Shown: positions 42,126-50,820 of the stretch, one piece after another | Position numbering within the stretch: the first letter of the stretch is position 1 | Layout: the number at the start of each line of letters is the position of its first letter | Assembly: GCA_934466475.1 (NCBI GenBank) | Contig: CAKSLI010000009.1 | Span: 1-64,000 of the forward strand | From: an uncultured Oscillospiraceae bacterium | GTDB lineage: Bacteria; Bacillota; Clostridia; Oscillospirales; Ruminococcaceae | Length of the DNA stretch: 64,000 nt | Direction of reading: 5' to 3' | Program-made: the position numbers and the translations under genes | The notes under the pieces: generated by a model | Told to the model about the DNA's origin: nothing | Database searches by the model: none | What the model saw: the letters and a program-made list of their open reading frames with translations, nothing else

Positions 42126-45100
42126 ATGGCAAGAGAAATGCAAACAATGGATGGTAACAACGCTGCGGCTCATGTGTCCTATGCGTTCACTGATCTTGCT
42201 GCCATCTATCCCATCACCCCCTCTTCCGTAATGGCTGAGGTAACAGACTCCTGGTCCACTGCCGGTGTCAAGAACATCTTCGGCGAGCAGGTAAAGGTAG
42301 TAGAAATGCAGTCCGAGGCTGGCGCTGCCGGTGCCGTTCACGGCTCACTTTCCGCTGGTGCGCTGACCACAACCTACACTGCGTCTCAGGGGCTGCTCCT
42401 GATGATCCCTAATATGTACAAGATCGCAGGCGAGCTGCTCCCGTCAGTTATTCACGTATCTGCACGTGCTGTCGCTTCCCATGCGCTCTCTATCTTCGGA
42501 GACCACAGCGATATTTACGCCTGCCGTCAGACTGGCTATGCAATGCTCTGCTCCACGAATCCTCAGGAGGTCATGGATCTCGGTGCAGTTGCTCATCTGT
42601 CCGCTATCAAGGGCAGAGTTCCGTTCCTGCACTTCTTTGACGGCTTCCGTACCTCTCACGAGATCCAGAAGATCGAGAAGTGGGACTACGAGACTCTCAA
42701 GGGCATGGTAGATATGGACGCTGTTCAGGCGTTCCGCGACAGAGCCCTCAACCCTGAGAAGCCTGTTCTCCACGGCACAGCCCAGAACCCGGATATCTTC
42801 TTCCAGGCTCGCGAGGCTTGCAACACCTATTACAACAATATCCCGAACGTAGTTACCGAGTACATGGACAAGGTAAATGCAGAGATCGGTACAGACTATA
42901 AGCTGTTCAACTACTACGGCGCACCTGACGCTGAGGAAGTTATCGTAGCAATGGGCTCCGTATGCGACACTATCGAGGAGACTATCGACTACCTCGCAAA
43001 GCAGGGCAGAAAGGTCGGTCTTGTTAAGGTCAGACTGTACAGACCGTTCGTTTCCTCCGCATTTGCTGCTGCTATCCCTGCAACAGTAAAGAAGATCTCC
43101 GTACTCGACAGAACCAAGGAGCCCGGCTCTCTCGGCGAGCCGCTGTACCTCGACGTAGTTGCAGCACTCAAGAAGGAGAACAAGTTCCAGGACGCTCAGG
43201 TATTCACCGGACGTTACGGCCTCGGCTCCAAGGACTGCAACCCGGCTCAGATCATTGCGGTTTACAACAACACCACAAAGCCGGTATTTACGCTCGGCAT
43301 CAATGATGATGTTACACACCTGTCCCTCGATATCACTGAGAATCCGAACACCACTCCTGAAGGCACCACCTGCTGCAAGTTCTGGGGTCTCGGCTCTGAT
43401 GGTACCGTTGGCGCAAACAAGAACTCCATAAAGATCATCGGCGACCACACCGATATGTACGCACAGGCATACTTCGCTTACGACTCCAAGAAGTCCGGCG
43501 GTGTAACGATCTCCCACCTGCGCTTTGGTAAGACGCCGATCAAGTCCACATACTTCATCAACAAGGCTAACTTCGTTGCCTGTCATAACCAGTCCTATAT
43601 CGACAAGTATGATATGGTAGAGGACGTAGTTCCGGGCGGATCCTTCCTGCTTAACTGCCACTGGACAGTTGACGAGCTGGACGAGAAGCTCCCCGCTCCC
43701 GTAAAGTCTTACATCGCAAAGAATCACATCAATTTCTATATCATCAACGCCAACAAGGTAGCAAGAGAGATCGGACTTGGCAATAAGACGAACACCGTGC
43801 TTCAGTCTGCGTTCTTCTCCATTGCCAACATCATTCCTCCCGAGGATGCTATCACCTATATGAAGAAGATGGCGTACAAGTCCTTTGCAAAGAAGGGCGA
43901 TGATATCGTCAATATGAACTATGCCGCTATCGACAAGGGCGCAGGCGAGGTCATCAAGGTAGATGTTCCTGCTTCCTGGGCTGACTGCGAGGGCAAGCTG
44001 CCTGAGCACAAGGCTGAGGGCGACAACAAGTTCCTCGTTGATTTCGTTAACAAGGTACAGATCCCCGTTAACGCACAGCGCGGCGACAAGATCCCCGTAT
44101 CCACATTCGTTGACATGGGTATCGTTGACGGTACGTTCCCGCAGGGCTCCGCAGCATATGAGAAGCGCGGCATTGCAGTCGATGTTCCTGAGTGGATCCC
44201 CGAGAACTGTATCGAGTGTAACCAGTGCGCGTTTGTATGCCCGCATGCGGTTATCCGTCCGGTAATACTTTCTGCTGACGAGGCGGCAGCAGCTCCTGCT
44301 TCCGTGAAGCTGAAGGACGCTATGCAGCTCCCCGGCATGAAGTACACAATGGCAGTATCCACCCTGGACTGCACAGGCTGCGGCGTGTGCGCACAGGTAT
44401 GCCCGGCTAAGACAAAGGCTCTCACAATGAAGCCTATCGAGACTCAGATGGATCAGCAGCCGGTATTCGACTACGCTGTATCCAAGGCTGTTTCCGACAA
44501 GCCCGAGGTTCACGAGAAGTTCAAGGAGACCACAGTCAAGGGTTCTCAGTTCAAGCAGCCGCTGCTTGAATTCTCCGGCGCATGCGCAGGCTGCGGTGAG
44601 ACTCCTTACGCTAAGATCGTTACACAGCTCTTCGGCGACAGAATGTATATCGCAAACGCAACAGGCTGTTCTTCTATCTGGGCAGGCTCAGAGCCGTCCA
44701 CTCCGTACACCACCAACAAGGAGGGCAAGGGTCCGGCTTGGGCTAACTCCCTGTTTGAGGATAACGCAGAATTCGGTTATGGTATGTTCCTCGCTCAGGA
44801 CACCCTGAGAAAGAGAGTTCAGAAGAAGCTGAAGGAAGCGCGCGAGGTCGCTCACGATGACGCTAAGGCGCTCATTGACGAGTACTTTGCAACCGAGAAC
44901 GATGGCAAGGCAAACGCAGCAGCTACCAAGAAGCTTGTAAACGCCCTTGAGCAGTGCCCCGCAAAGGACGGCATTGTAGGCGAGATACTCGCAGCAAAGA
45001 ACTACCTCTCCAAGAAGAGCCAGTGGATCTTCGGCGGCGACGGCTGGGCTTATGATATCGGCTACGGCGGACTTGACCACGTTATTGCTTCCGGCAAGAA

Positions 45101-45686
45101 CGTAAATATCCTCGTATTCGATACCGAGGTTTATTCCAACACCGGCGGACAGGCTTCCAAGGCTACTAACGTAGGTGCGGTTGCACAGTTCGCAGCAGGC
45201 GGTAAGGACGTCAAGAAGAAGGATCTGGCAGGCATCGCAATGAGCTACGGCTATGTTTACGTTGCACAGATCTCCATGGGCGCAGACAAGAATCAGTGCC
45301 TGAAGGCTATCGCAGAGGCTGAGGCTTATGACGGTCCGTCCCTTATCATTGCGTATGCACCGTGCATCAACCACGGTATCAAGGGCGGTCTGACCATTGC
45401 TCAGCAGGTCGAGAAGGAAGCAGTAGAGGCTGGTTACTGGCACCTGTTCCGCTTCAACCCGGCTCTGGCAGACGAGGGCAAGAATCCGTTCTCTCTCGAC
45501 AGCAAGGCTCCGACAGGCGATTACAAGGCATTCATGATGAGAGAGGTTCGCTACAACTCCCTCATGCGTGCTAACCCTGAGAGAGCAACTGTTCTGTTCG
45601 ACAGGGCAGTTAAGAACGCAGCCGCTAAGTACAAGCATCTGGTTGAGCTCCAGAATATGTACGGCGATGAGTTCAAGCAGGACTAA
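42126..45686 (+). CDS. nifJ: pyruvate:ferredoxin (flavodoxin) oxidoreductase
   Basis: An 1186-residue single-chain PFOR oxidising pyruvate plus CoA to acetyl-CoA, CO2 and reduced ferredoxin, the core of clostridial fermentation. Domains: N-terminal pyrimidine-binding (DLAAIYPITPSSVMAEVTD), middle CoA domain, ferredoxin domain with two 4Fe-4S motifs (CIECNQCAFVCP near residue 698, CTGCGVCAQVCP near 754), and C-terminal TPP domain (GDGWAYDIGYGG, TEVYSNTGGQ). An additional CAGCGE cysteine site lies near 820. Codon use is noticeably restricted (GTA, AAG, GAC/GAG, CTC), suggesting high expression. Monocistronic between its promoter and a strong terminator. Confidence 0.97.
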   Translation: MAREMQTMDGNNAAAHVSYAFTDLAAIYPITPSSVMAEVTDSWSTAGVKNIFGEQVKVVEMQSEAGAAGAVHGSLSAGALTTTYTASQGLLLMIPNMYKIAGELLPSVIHVSARAVASHALSIFGDHSDIYACRQTGYAMLCSTNPQEVMDLGAVAHLSAIKGRVPFLHFFDGFRTSHEIQKIEKWDYETLKGMVDMDAVQAFRDRALNPEKPVLHGTAQNPDIFFQAREACNTYYNNIPNVVTEYMDKVNAEIGTDYKLFNYYGAPDAEEVIVAMGSVCDTIEETIDYLAKQGRKVGLVKVRLYRPFVSSAFAAAIPATVKKISVLDRTKEPGSLGEPLYLDVVAALKKENKFQDAQVFTGRYGLGSKDCNPAQIIAVYNNTTKPVFTLGINDDVTHLSLDITENPNTTPEGTTCCKFWGLGSDGTVGANKNSIKIIGDHTDMYAQAYFAYDSKKSGGVTISHLRFGKTPIKSTYFINKANFVACHNQSYIDKYDMVEDVVPGGSFLLNCHWTVDELDEKLPAPVKSYIAKNHINFYIINANKVAREIGLGNKTNTVLQSAFFSIANIIPPEDAITYMKKMAYKSFAKKGDDIVNMNYAAIDKGAGEVIKVDVPASWADCEGKLPEHKAEGDNKFLVDFVNKVQIPVNAQRGDKIPVSTFVDMGIVDGTFPQGSAAYEKRGIAVDVPEWIPENCIECNQCAFVCPHAVIRPVILSADEAAAAPASVKLKDAMQLPGMKYTMAVSTLDCTGCGVCAQVCPAKTKALTMKPIETQMDQQPVFDYAVSKAVSDKPEVHEKFKETTVKGSQFKQPLLEFSGACAGCGETPYAKIVTQLFGDRMYIANATGCSSIWAGSEPSTPYTTNKEGKGPAWANSLFEDNAEFGYGMFLAQDTLRKRVQKKLKEAREVAHDDAKALIDEYFATENDGKANAAATKKLVNALEQCPAKDGIVGEILAAKNYLSKKSQWIFGGDGWAYDIGYGGLDHVIASGKNVNILVFDTEVYSNTGGQASKATNVGAVAQFAAGGKDVKKKDLAGIAMSYGYVYVAQISMGADKNQCLKAIAEAEAYDGPSLIIAYAPCINHGIKGGLTIAQQVEKEAVEAGYWHLFRFNPALADEGKNPFSLDSKAPTGDYKAFMMREVRYNSLMRANPERATVLFDRAVKNAAAKYKHLVELQNMYGDEFKQD

Positions 45687-45717
45687 TTTATAGTGGTAAA
45701 GGCGCACCTAATGCGTC

Positions 45718-45756
45718 AAAGCCCCATCGGCAGGTTTTAAGCCGATGGGGCTTTTC
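45718..45756 (+). terminator. rho-independent terminator of nifJ
   Basis: Stem GCCCCATCGGC / GCCGATGGGGC (45721-45731, 45741-45751) with A/T extension, loop AGGTTTTAA, then TTTTCC. A second weaker hairpin CTCCCC...GGGGAG with ATTTTCC follows at 45774-45803. Confidence 0.92.
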
Positions 45757-45877
45757 CTTGTATCTGCACCTTTCTCCCCACTGGTGACGGCGGGGAGATT
45801 TTCCATTCAGAACTTCTTCTAATGTGATCAAGCATATTGCCTAATTAACAAAAGTTTAATAAAATAAGCTAAAGCAC

Positions 45878-45906
45878 TGGAAATTTAAACACGTTTGTGA
45901 TATACT
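45878..45906 (+). promoter_or_regulatory. likely promoter of the EAL gene
   Basis: TGGAAA (45878-45883, weak -35), 17-nt spacer, TATACT (45901-45906). The start would be about 35 nt before the ATG at 45945. Confidence 0.45.
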
Positions 45907-45944
45907 GTAATAAGGTATAGGTAAAAAGTGAAAGGGGTTTCGAA

Positions 45945-47909
45945 ATGGGTGAACAATGGCTCAGCTTCACGGATATAAATTTCAAGTGCCAGATACTGGC
46001 TCTCGGAGTTGTCGCGATAATAATATATGATTTCATCAGGAGCAAGCGGCTCCCGCTGAGATCCACGCGGATCTTCGGATTTTTCCTTGCGATTGGTGCG
46101 TTCAATCTGCTGACGGATATCGTGACATACTACACGCTTCTGAATTACACTATGGTGCCGCCGGTTCTGAACAGGGTGCTCCATATCCTGTTTATCGGGA
46201 GTATTGAGCTCATGCCGGTCATTCTGTTCCTGTATGTGTTCTATCTATATGGTATACGTAAGAGCTTCAGAAAATGGCAGGTAGTCCTTTTCGTGATTCC
46301 GTTCATTCTGGCGGCGATAGGCTCGGCATTCGCTCCGATCTATTATCATGTGGATGAGCACGGAGCGTATTCCTACGGCCCTATGGTCTATATTCTGTAT
46401 GCCTCTATTACGGTTTACATCGTGTGCGTTTACGCACTGCTCCTCTGCAAGAGCAAGAAGCACTACCACAGCGATGTCGTTGCGGATTATAGAAATGGCA
46501 GGATAACCGTTGCTGTCGGGCTCGGAATATGGATAGCCGTGGCTCTTATCCAGTTTATCACGAAATATATTCTGATATCCTCTATGGGCATAAGCCTTAT
46601 GCTGCTGTATATTTATCTCAGCTTTGAGAATCCGAAGCGTTACGCCGATGAGGAAACAGACACGCTAAACCGCCGCGCATTCCATATAATGGTCCCGGAA
46701 ATGCTGGCGCGCAGCGGAAAATTCTGGCTGCTGAACCTTACAGTGGACGATAACGAGCAGATAAGCAAGAGCATGGGCTACGACCAGATGAAGGTGATAC
46801 TCAGCACAGTTGCCGAAAGGCTTAAAAACGCCGTTCCCGGGGTGAGGTTCTATCATTCCAGGTCGAACACGCTTTCCATGTTCGTGACCGACCGCGAGGA
46901 AGTGGACGCGCTGCTGAAACGGGCGGGAGCGGCGAATTTCGATATCGAATACGGCGCCGGGACCTTCACGCCGCAGTATCACATAACGGTCATGGAATGC
47001 CCGAAGTACGGTGAGACCCCGGATGAGATATACGACACGCTGGACTATACCCTTGCACATCATCACCACCACGAAAATGGTAAGGTATTCTGGATAGACG
47101 ACAGCACCATAAAGGACAAGAACTACCGCAAGCAGGTGCTGGCAGTGCTCACAAAGGCGGTAAACGACAAGGCGTTCAACGTGGTATATCAGCCGATATA
47201 CTCCACGACGGACAAGCGTTTTGCCTCGGCGGAGGCGCTGGTAAGGCTCCAGGACTGCGGCGAACTCGGGTTCGTCTCACCTGAGATCTTCATTCCCATC
47301 GCAGAGCAGCAGGGGATGATCGCCGAGATAGGCAGCATAGTTTTCGAGAAGGTGTGCAGCTTTGCGGCGGAAAACCGGCTGTGGGAAAAGGGAATCCGCT
47401 ACATAGAGGTCAATCTGTCAGGAATGCAGAGCGTCGATCCGTCCCTTCCGGCGCAGCTTTCCTCGGTTATGCAGCATTACGGCATCGACCCGAAATTCAT
47501 CAACCTTGAGATAACCGAGACTGCCTCCATAGACGGCGGCGAGCTGCTCGACATGAACATGAAGCGGCTGCGCAGCCTGGGCTGTCATTTCTCCATGGAT
47601 GACTTCGGCACGGGATATTCCAACCTTGCTCAGATGGCAAAGGTGCGCTTTGAGCTCGTCAAGCTTGACAAGAGCCTTATCTGGCCGGCTTTCGGCGAAA
47701 ATCCGGATGAGCCTATGGTCATACTCAACAGCTGTATCGCAATGATACTCCAGCTTGGTTCGCACATCGTTGCCGAGGGCGTGGAAACTGAGGAGCAGGC
47801 GCAGTTCCTTGCACAGCACGGAGTGCACTACCTCCAGGGGTATTTTTACAGCAAGCCTGTCCCCGGAGAGGTCTTTTTGGAAAAGCTGTCAGCGCAGATT
47901 TCTTGTTAA
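45945..47909 (+). CDS. membrane c-di-GMP phosphodiesterase (degenerate GGDEF-EAL)
   Basis: A 654-residue protein. Seven or so N-terminal membrane helices (residues about 15-225, e.g. ILALGVVAIIIYDFI, LMPVILFLYVFYLYGI, IWIAVALIQFITKYIL) precede a GGDEF-like domain that keeps DTLNRRAF but has RSNTLSMF where the active-site motif should be, so it is catalytically dead. The EAL domain is complete: SAEALVRL, IEVNLSGMQ, NLEITETASI, MDDFGTGYSNLAQM, KLDKSL and EGVETEEQAQ supply the metal and catalytic residues. It should hydrolyse c-di-GMP, favouring motility. It sits near the flagellar operon. GAAAGGGGTTTCGAA precedes the ATG. Confidence 0.92.
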   Translation: MGEQWLSFTDINFKCQILALGVVAIIIYDFIRSKRLPLRSTRIFGFFLAIGAFNLLTDIVTYYTLLNYTMVPPVLNRVLHILFIGSIELMPVILFLYVFYLYGIRKSFRKWQVVLFVIPFILAAIGSAFAPIYYHVDEHGAYSYGPMVYILYASITVYIVCVYALLLCKSKKHYHSDVVADYRNGRITVAVGLGIWIAVALIQFITKYILISSMGISLMLLYIYLSFENPKRYADEETDTLNRRAFHIMVPEMLARSGKFWLLNLTVDDNEQISKSMGYDQMKVILSTVAERLKNAVPGVRFYHSRSNTLSMFVTDREEVDALLKRAGAANFDIEYGAGTFTPQYHITVMECPKYGETPDEIYDTLDYTLAHHHHHENGKVFWIDDSTIKDKNYRKQVLAVLTKAVNDKAFNVVYQPIYSTTDKRFASAEALVRLQDCGELGFVSPEIFIPIAEQQGMIAEIGSIVFEKVCSFAAENRLWEKGIRYIEVNLSGMQSVDPSLPAQLSSVMQHYGIDPKFINLEITETASIDGGELLDMNMKRLRSLGCHFSMDDFGTGYSNLAQMAKVRFELVKLDKSLIWPAFGENPDEPMVILNSCIAMILQLGSHIVAEGVETEEQAQFLAQHGVHYLQGYFYSKPVPGEVFLEKLSAQISC

Positions 47910-47978
47910 GTAAATTATAAGCTAACTTTTAGGTAATAATGCACATGATATTTCAAAAAGATTTAGTCAAAAACACTA

Positions 47979-48007
47979 TTGAATTATGAAGCAATTTTTG
48001 TTATACT
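47979..48007 (+). promoter_or_regulatory. sigma-A promoter of the GH130 gene
   Basis: TTGAAT (47979-47984), 17-nt spacer, TATACT (48002-48007). It gives an approximately 50-nt leader. No catabolite-response element was confidently seen. Confidence 0.7.
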
Positions 48008-48062
48008 AGTATTAAAGAGGGCGGCTTTCCGCACCGGATAAAAAATAATGAGAGGTAAAGAC

Positions 48063-49073
48063 ATGAGCTTAGAAATCTTTGGACAGAGCATTCCGAATAT
48101 GCCCTGGCAGGACAGACCCGAGGGCTGCAAGGACGTTATCTGGCGTTACAACGCTAACCCGATCATCCCCCGCGACCTTCTCCCCACAAGCAACTCCATC
48201 TTCAACTCCGCTGTTGTTCCGTTTGAGAGCGACAAGGGTCACTTCGCAGGCGTATTCCGTGTAGACGACAAGGAAAGAAACATGGCTATCCATGCTGGTT
48301 TCTCCGAGGACGGCATTCACTGGAACATCAACCCTGAGAAGGTTGAGTGGATCAACGATGATCCTGAGACTGCCGAGGCTAATCCGTGGCAGTATGGCTA
48401 CGATCCCCGCTGCGTATGGATCGAGGACAGATTCTGGATCACATGGTGCAACGCATACGGCTGGAAGCCTACAATCGGTGTGGGCTGGACCAAGGACTTC
48501 AAGGAATTCCACCAGATGGAGAACGCTTACCTCCCCTTCAACAGAAACGGCGTTCTGTTCCCGAGAAAGATCAACGGCGAGTATGTAATGTTCTCACGTC
48601 CTTCCGACTCTGGTCATACTCCTTTCGGCGATATGTACCTGTCTCACTCCAAGGATATGACATACTGGGGCAAGCACAGACACGTTATGGCTCCTGACAG
48701 AGGCTGGGAGTCCAAGAAGATCGGCGCAGGTCCTATTCCGATAGAGACAAGCGAAGGCTGGCTGGTATTCTACCACGGCGTTCTCGAGAGCTGCAACGGC
48801 TTCGTTTACAGCTTCGGCGCCTGCATTCTCGACAAGGATCAGCCCTGGAAGGTTAAGTATCGCTGCCGTGAGTACCTCATCAACCCGCGTGAGATCTACG
48901 AGACCGTTGGTGATGTACAGAACGTTACATTCCCCTGCGCAGCTCTCTGCGACAAGGATACCGGCAGAATCGCGATCTATTACGGCTGCGCTGATACCTG
49001 CGTAAGCATGGCATTCTGCTACGCTGAAGAGGTTGTTGAGTACGTAAAGGCTCACTCCAATAAGTACTTCTGA
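48063..49073 (+). CDS. GH130 beta-mannoside phosphorylase (probably mannooligosaccharide phosphorylase)
   Basis: A 336-residue GH130 five-bladed beta-propeller phosphorylase. It reversibly phosphorolyses beta-1,4-mannosides, releasing mannose 1-phosphate. The catalytic Asp lies in [15 protein letters not shown] (Asp about residue 114). [22 protein letters not shown] near the start and [18 protein letters not shown] near 225 are family motifs. The length fits GH130_2 (RaMP2-like) rather than the longer GH130_1 mannosylglucose phosphorylases; specificity is inferred. The ATG at 48063 has AGAGGTAAAG upstream. It stands alone with no transporter or epimerase beside it. Codon use resembles the highly expressed PFOR. 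Confidence 0.88.
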   Translation: MSLEIFGQSIPNMPWQDRPEGCKDVIWRYNANPIIPRDLLPTSNSIFNSAVVPFESDKGHFAGVFRVDDKERNMAIHAGFSEDGIHWNINPEKVEWINDDPETAEANPWQYGYDPRCVWIEDRFWITWCNAYGWKPTIGVGWTKDFKEFHQMENAYLPFNRNGVLFPRKINGEYVMFSRPSDSGHTPFGDMYLSHSKDMTYWGKHRHVMAPDRGWESKKIGAGPIPIETSEGWLVFYHGVLESCNGFVYSFGACILDKDQPWKVKYRCREYLINPREIYETVGDVQNVTFPCAALCDKDTGRIAIYYGCADTCVSMAFCYAEEVVEYVKAHSNKYF

Positions 49074-49101
49074 TAATTCACCTTATCGGGCATATAAAAG
49101 A

Positions 49102-49340
49102 ACCGCTCCTGTGAAACAGGGGCGGTGAGACCGTCGAAAAATCCCCTAAAGGGGCTTTTTCGCCGAACATCCGCGCCGCGCGCACGGTTTGTCGGCATAG
49201 CCGACAAACCGCACACTTGCGCGGATAGAAGTGTTTTTTGCCTCGGCAAAGCTGAGGCAAAAAACGGATTTCAAAAGCCCGCTTCGCGGGCAATACCGAT
49301 TTATTCGACAAGCTGACCGCTCCTGTGAAACAGGGGCGGT
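49102..49340 (+). repeat. structured intergenic element: hairpin array between two 25-bp direct repeats
   Basis: An identical 25-bp hairpin-forming repeat (arms ACCGCTCCTG / CAGGGGCGGT, loop TGAAA) occurs at 49102-49126 and 49316-49340. Between them lie further hairpins: CCCC-TAAA-GGGG with flanking A5/T5 at 49135-49162; a perfect 12-bp stem CGGTTTGTCGGC (49185-49211) nested in ATCCGCGC/GCGCGGAT (49169-49226); a 12-bp stem GTTTTTTGCCTC (49233-49265); and GCCCGC-TTC-GCGGGC (49277-49291). The inner segment ends in related inverted sequences, GTCGAAAAATCC and the complement of GATTTATTCGAC. The second 25-bp copy is followed by TCTTTGCGTTT and is probably the original terminator of the GH130 gene. 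Confidence 0.75.
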
Positions 49341-49349
49341 TCTTTGCGT

Positions 49350-50048
49350 TTATCTTGTAAGCTCTATCGAACGTGCGATATCCTCTATCTGCTCATCAGT
49401 GAAAACTCCGTCCTCAAAGCTTATGTTGACATATACCAGCAGGTCGGTGTTGAACGCCAGCACCCCTGGGCGGTAGGTTACTTCGTTGTCCGTCCTGCCG
49501 TTGCCGTAGTCGGAAATTATGCCTATTTTCGTGACTGCGTTTTCGCTCGTTTCGTCCTGCTTTACGACAGTGTAGCCATTATCCCAGTTTGCCTGGGCAC
49601 CCAGCATTAGCTGATTGTACACCATTCGGTAAAAGTTCGGGTCGGAGCGGTCAACTCCGTCATACAGCTCAAATATGTTGTAGTCAGCCGCGCCGACCTT
49701 TACGCCGTCAAGCAGGATATCCATGGGCGACCAGCCTCCCTCCCCGGAGGAGCGCTCCATGACGCACCCGGCGGGCAGGGAGATCGACATTCTGAACGGC
49801 TCGATGTCGTAGATCACTGCGCTGTGCTCCGTGCGGCTGGCAAAGCTGTTCGGGAAGGTCACACGAAGTATCGCGGCTGCCGCTCCGGTCAGAATGGCGG
49901 CTCCGGCGGCTATTGCGGCGGCAATTGTCAGTATCCTTGTGACCCTGCGGCGGTGGCGGGAGCTCCGGCGGCACTCAATATAACTTTCGCAGTCGGCAAG
50001 GAGTTCCTCGCTTATGCCGCCTATTGCTTCAAGAAGTCTGTCGGTCAT
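49350..50048 (-). CDS. membrane protein, putative anti-sigma factor
   Basis: A 232-residue protein: a short cytoplasmic N-terminus (residues 1-37), one membrane helix (ILTIAAAIAAGAAILTGAAAAIL, about 39-61), then an extracytoplasmic domain of about 170 residues with no recognised family. Its start overlaps the stop of the ECF-like sigma gene (ATGA), and that arrangement is the main reason to call it the cognate anti-sigma or co-regulator. The cytoplasmic part is short and lacks a clear zinc-binding HxxxCxxC motif, so the mechanism is uncertain. Confidence 0.65.
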   Translation of the reverse strand: MTDRLLEAIGGISEELLADCESYIECRRSSRHRRRVTRILTIAAAIAAGAAILTGAAAAILRVTFPNSFASRTEHSAVIYDIEPFRMSISLPAGCVMERSSGEGGWSPMDILLDGVKVGAADYNIFELYDGVDRSDPNFYRMVYNQLMLGAQANWDNGYTVVKQDETSENAVTKIGIISDYGNGRTDNEVTYRPGVLAFNTDLLVYVNISFEDGVFTDEQIEDIARSIELTR

Positions 50049-50605
50049 ATCGTGTAGCCCTCCTTTTCCAGATCTTTTTTCAGGGACATGCGCTCCCGGC
50101 GGAGCATCGCGGCAGTCTTGCTGAGCGAGATATCAAGGTCGGCGGCGACCTCGGCGACCGGCTTCAGGTAGAAATACCGCAGGATAAATGCAGCGCGCTT
50201 TTCCTGCGGGAGCGTGCCCAGCCAGCGCCCGATGAGCTCCGCAAGCTGAGCGGCTTCAAACTGCCTCTCCACGTCAATTTTGGAGGGCACGCACTCGTCA
50301 AGCTCGGAAAGAGCCGCGGCGTATTCCCCGGAGCCGCGCTTCTGCGCCGTTTTCCTGCGGATACGGTCTACGGCGAGATTCCGCGTGATTTTCCCGAAAA
50401 AAGCCGACAGCGACAGCGGCCGTGCCGGCGGAATGGAGTTCCACGCGCCGAGCCATGTGTCGTTGACGCATTCCTCGGAGTCCGGACGGCTGTTCAGTAT
50501 CCTCTGTGCAATGTTCATGCACAGACCGCCGTACTTCTCGGAGGAGCGGACGAGGGCTTCCTCATTGCGGGCAAAATACAGCCCGATTATCTGGGTATCT
50601 TCCAT
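50045..50605 (-). CDS. ECF-type RNA polymerase sigma factor
   Basis: A 186-residue sigma-70 family ECF factor. Region 2 (residues about 10-85) contains CVNDTWLGAWNSIPPARPLS and FFGKITRNLAVDRIRR. Region 4 (about 120-175) contains LPQEKRAAFILRYFYLKPVAEVAADLDISLSKTAAMLRR, with the promoter-recognition HTH. The start is set at the ATG at 50605, 8 nt after GAGG; the frame is open to 50677, but that part is not family-like. Translationally coupled to the membrane protein downstream. Likely an envelope or stress regulon. Confidence 0.88.
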   Translation of the reverse strand: MEDTQIIGLYFARNEEALVRSSEKYGGLCMNIAQRILNSRPDSEECVNDTWLGAWNSIPPARPLSLSAFFGKITRNLAVDRIRRKTAQKRGSGEYAAALSELDECVPSKIDVERQFEAAQLAELIGRWLGTLPQEKRAAFILRYFYLKPVAEVAADLDISLSKTAAMLRRERMSLKKDLEKEGYTI

Positions 50606-50639
50606 GTTCATCACCTCGCCATATAAGTCGTAAAAAAAC

Positions 50640-50673
50640 ACAGAAAAATGCGCCCGGGAAAAACTTTCCGGGC
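50640..50673 (-). terminator. terminator or attenuator before the sigma gene
   Basis: On the minus strand, GCCCGGAAA and TTTCCCGGGC (complement of 50652-50673) form a stem with one bulge, followed by GCATTTTTCTG and later a long T-run. It should end the ahcY-PNP transcript. Because it lies only about 35 nt before the sigma ATG, it could also attenuate sigma expression. Confidence 0.6.
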
Positions 50674-50684
50674 ACATTAAATTA

Positions 50685-50815
50685 CAGCTTGTCGAAAAAG
50701 TATCTGTCCCAGGCTGCCGAGAAAGGTACAGATGCTAGTAACCCGCACTGCGATTAGGCTTTGTGCCTGTCGCAGTGTGGAGTGACAACGCAGATGTGCC
50801 TTTATCGACAGCCTG
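50685..50815. repeat. MITE-like palindromic repeat element
   Basis: A full-length hairpin at 50710-50815. CAGGCTGCCGAGAAAGG (50710-50726) pairs imperfectly with CCTTTATCGACAGCCTG (50799-50815). The inner arms CGCACTGCGA / TCGCAGTGTG continue, with AGGC-TTTGT-GCCT at the exact centre (50756-50768). A degenerate extra copy of the end sequence, CAGCTTGTCGAAAAAG, lies at 50685-50700. No coding capacity. Resembles a non-autonomous transposable or REP-type element. Confidence 0.6.
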
Positions 50816-50820
50816 TTAAA

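Noticed and set aside
42444..44513. 689-residue open frame antisense to PFOR
   Set aside because: Mirror frame of a strongly coding, codon-restricted gene; no ribosome site or recognisable domain.
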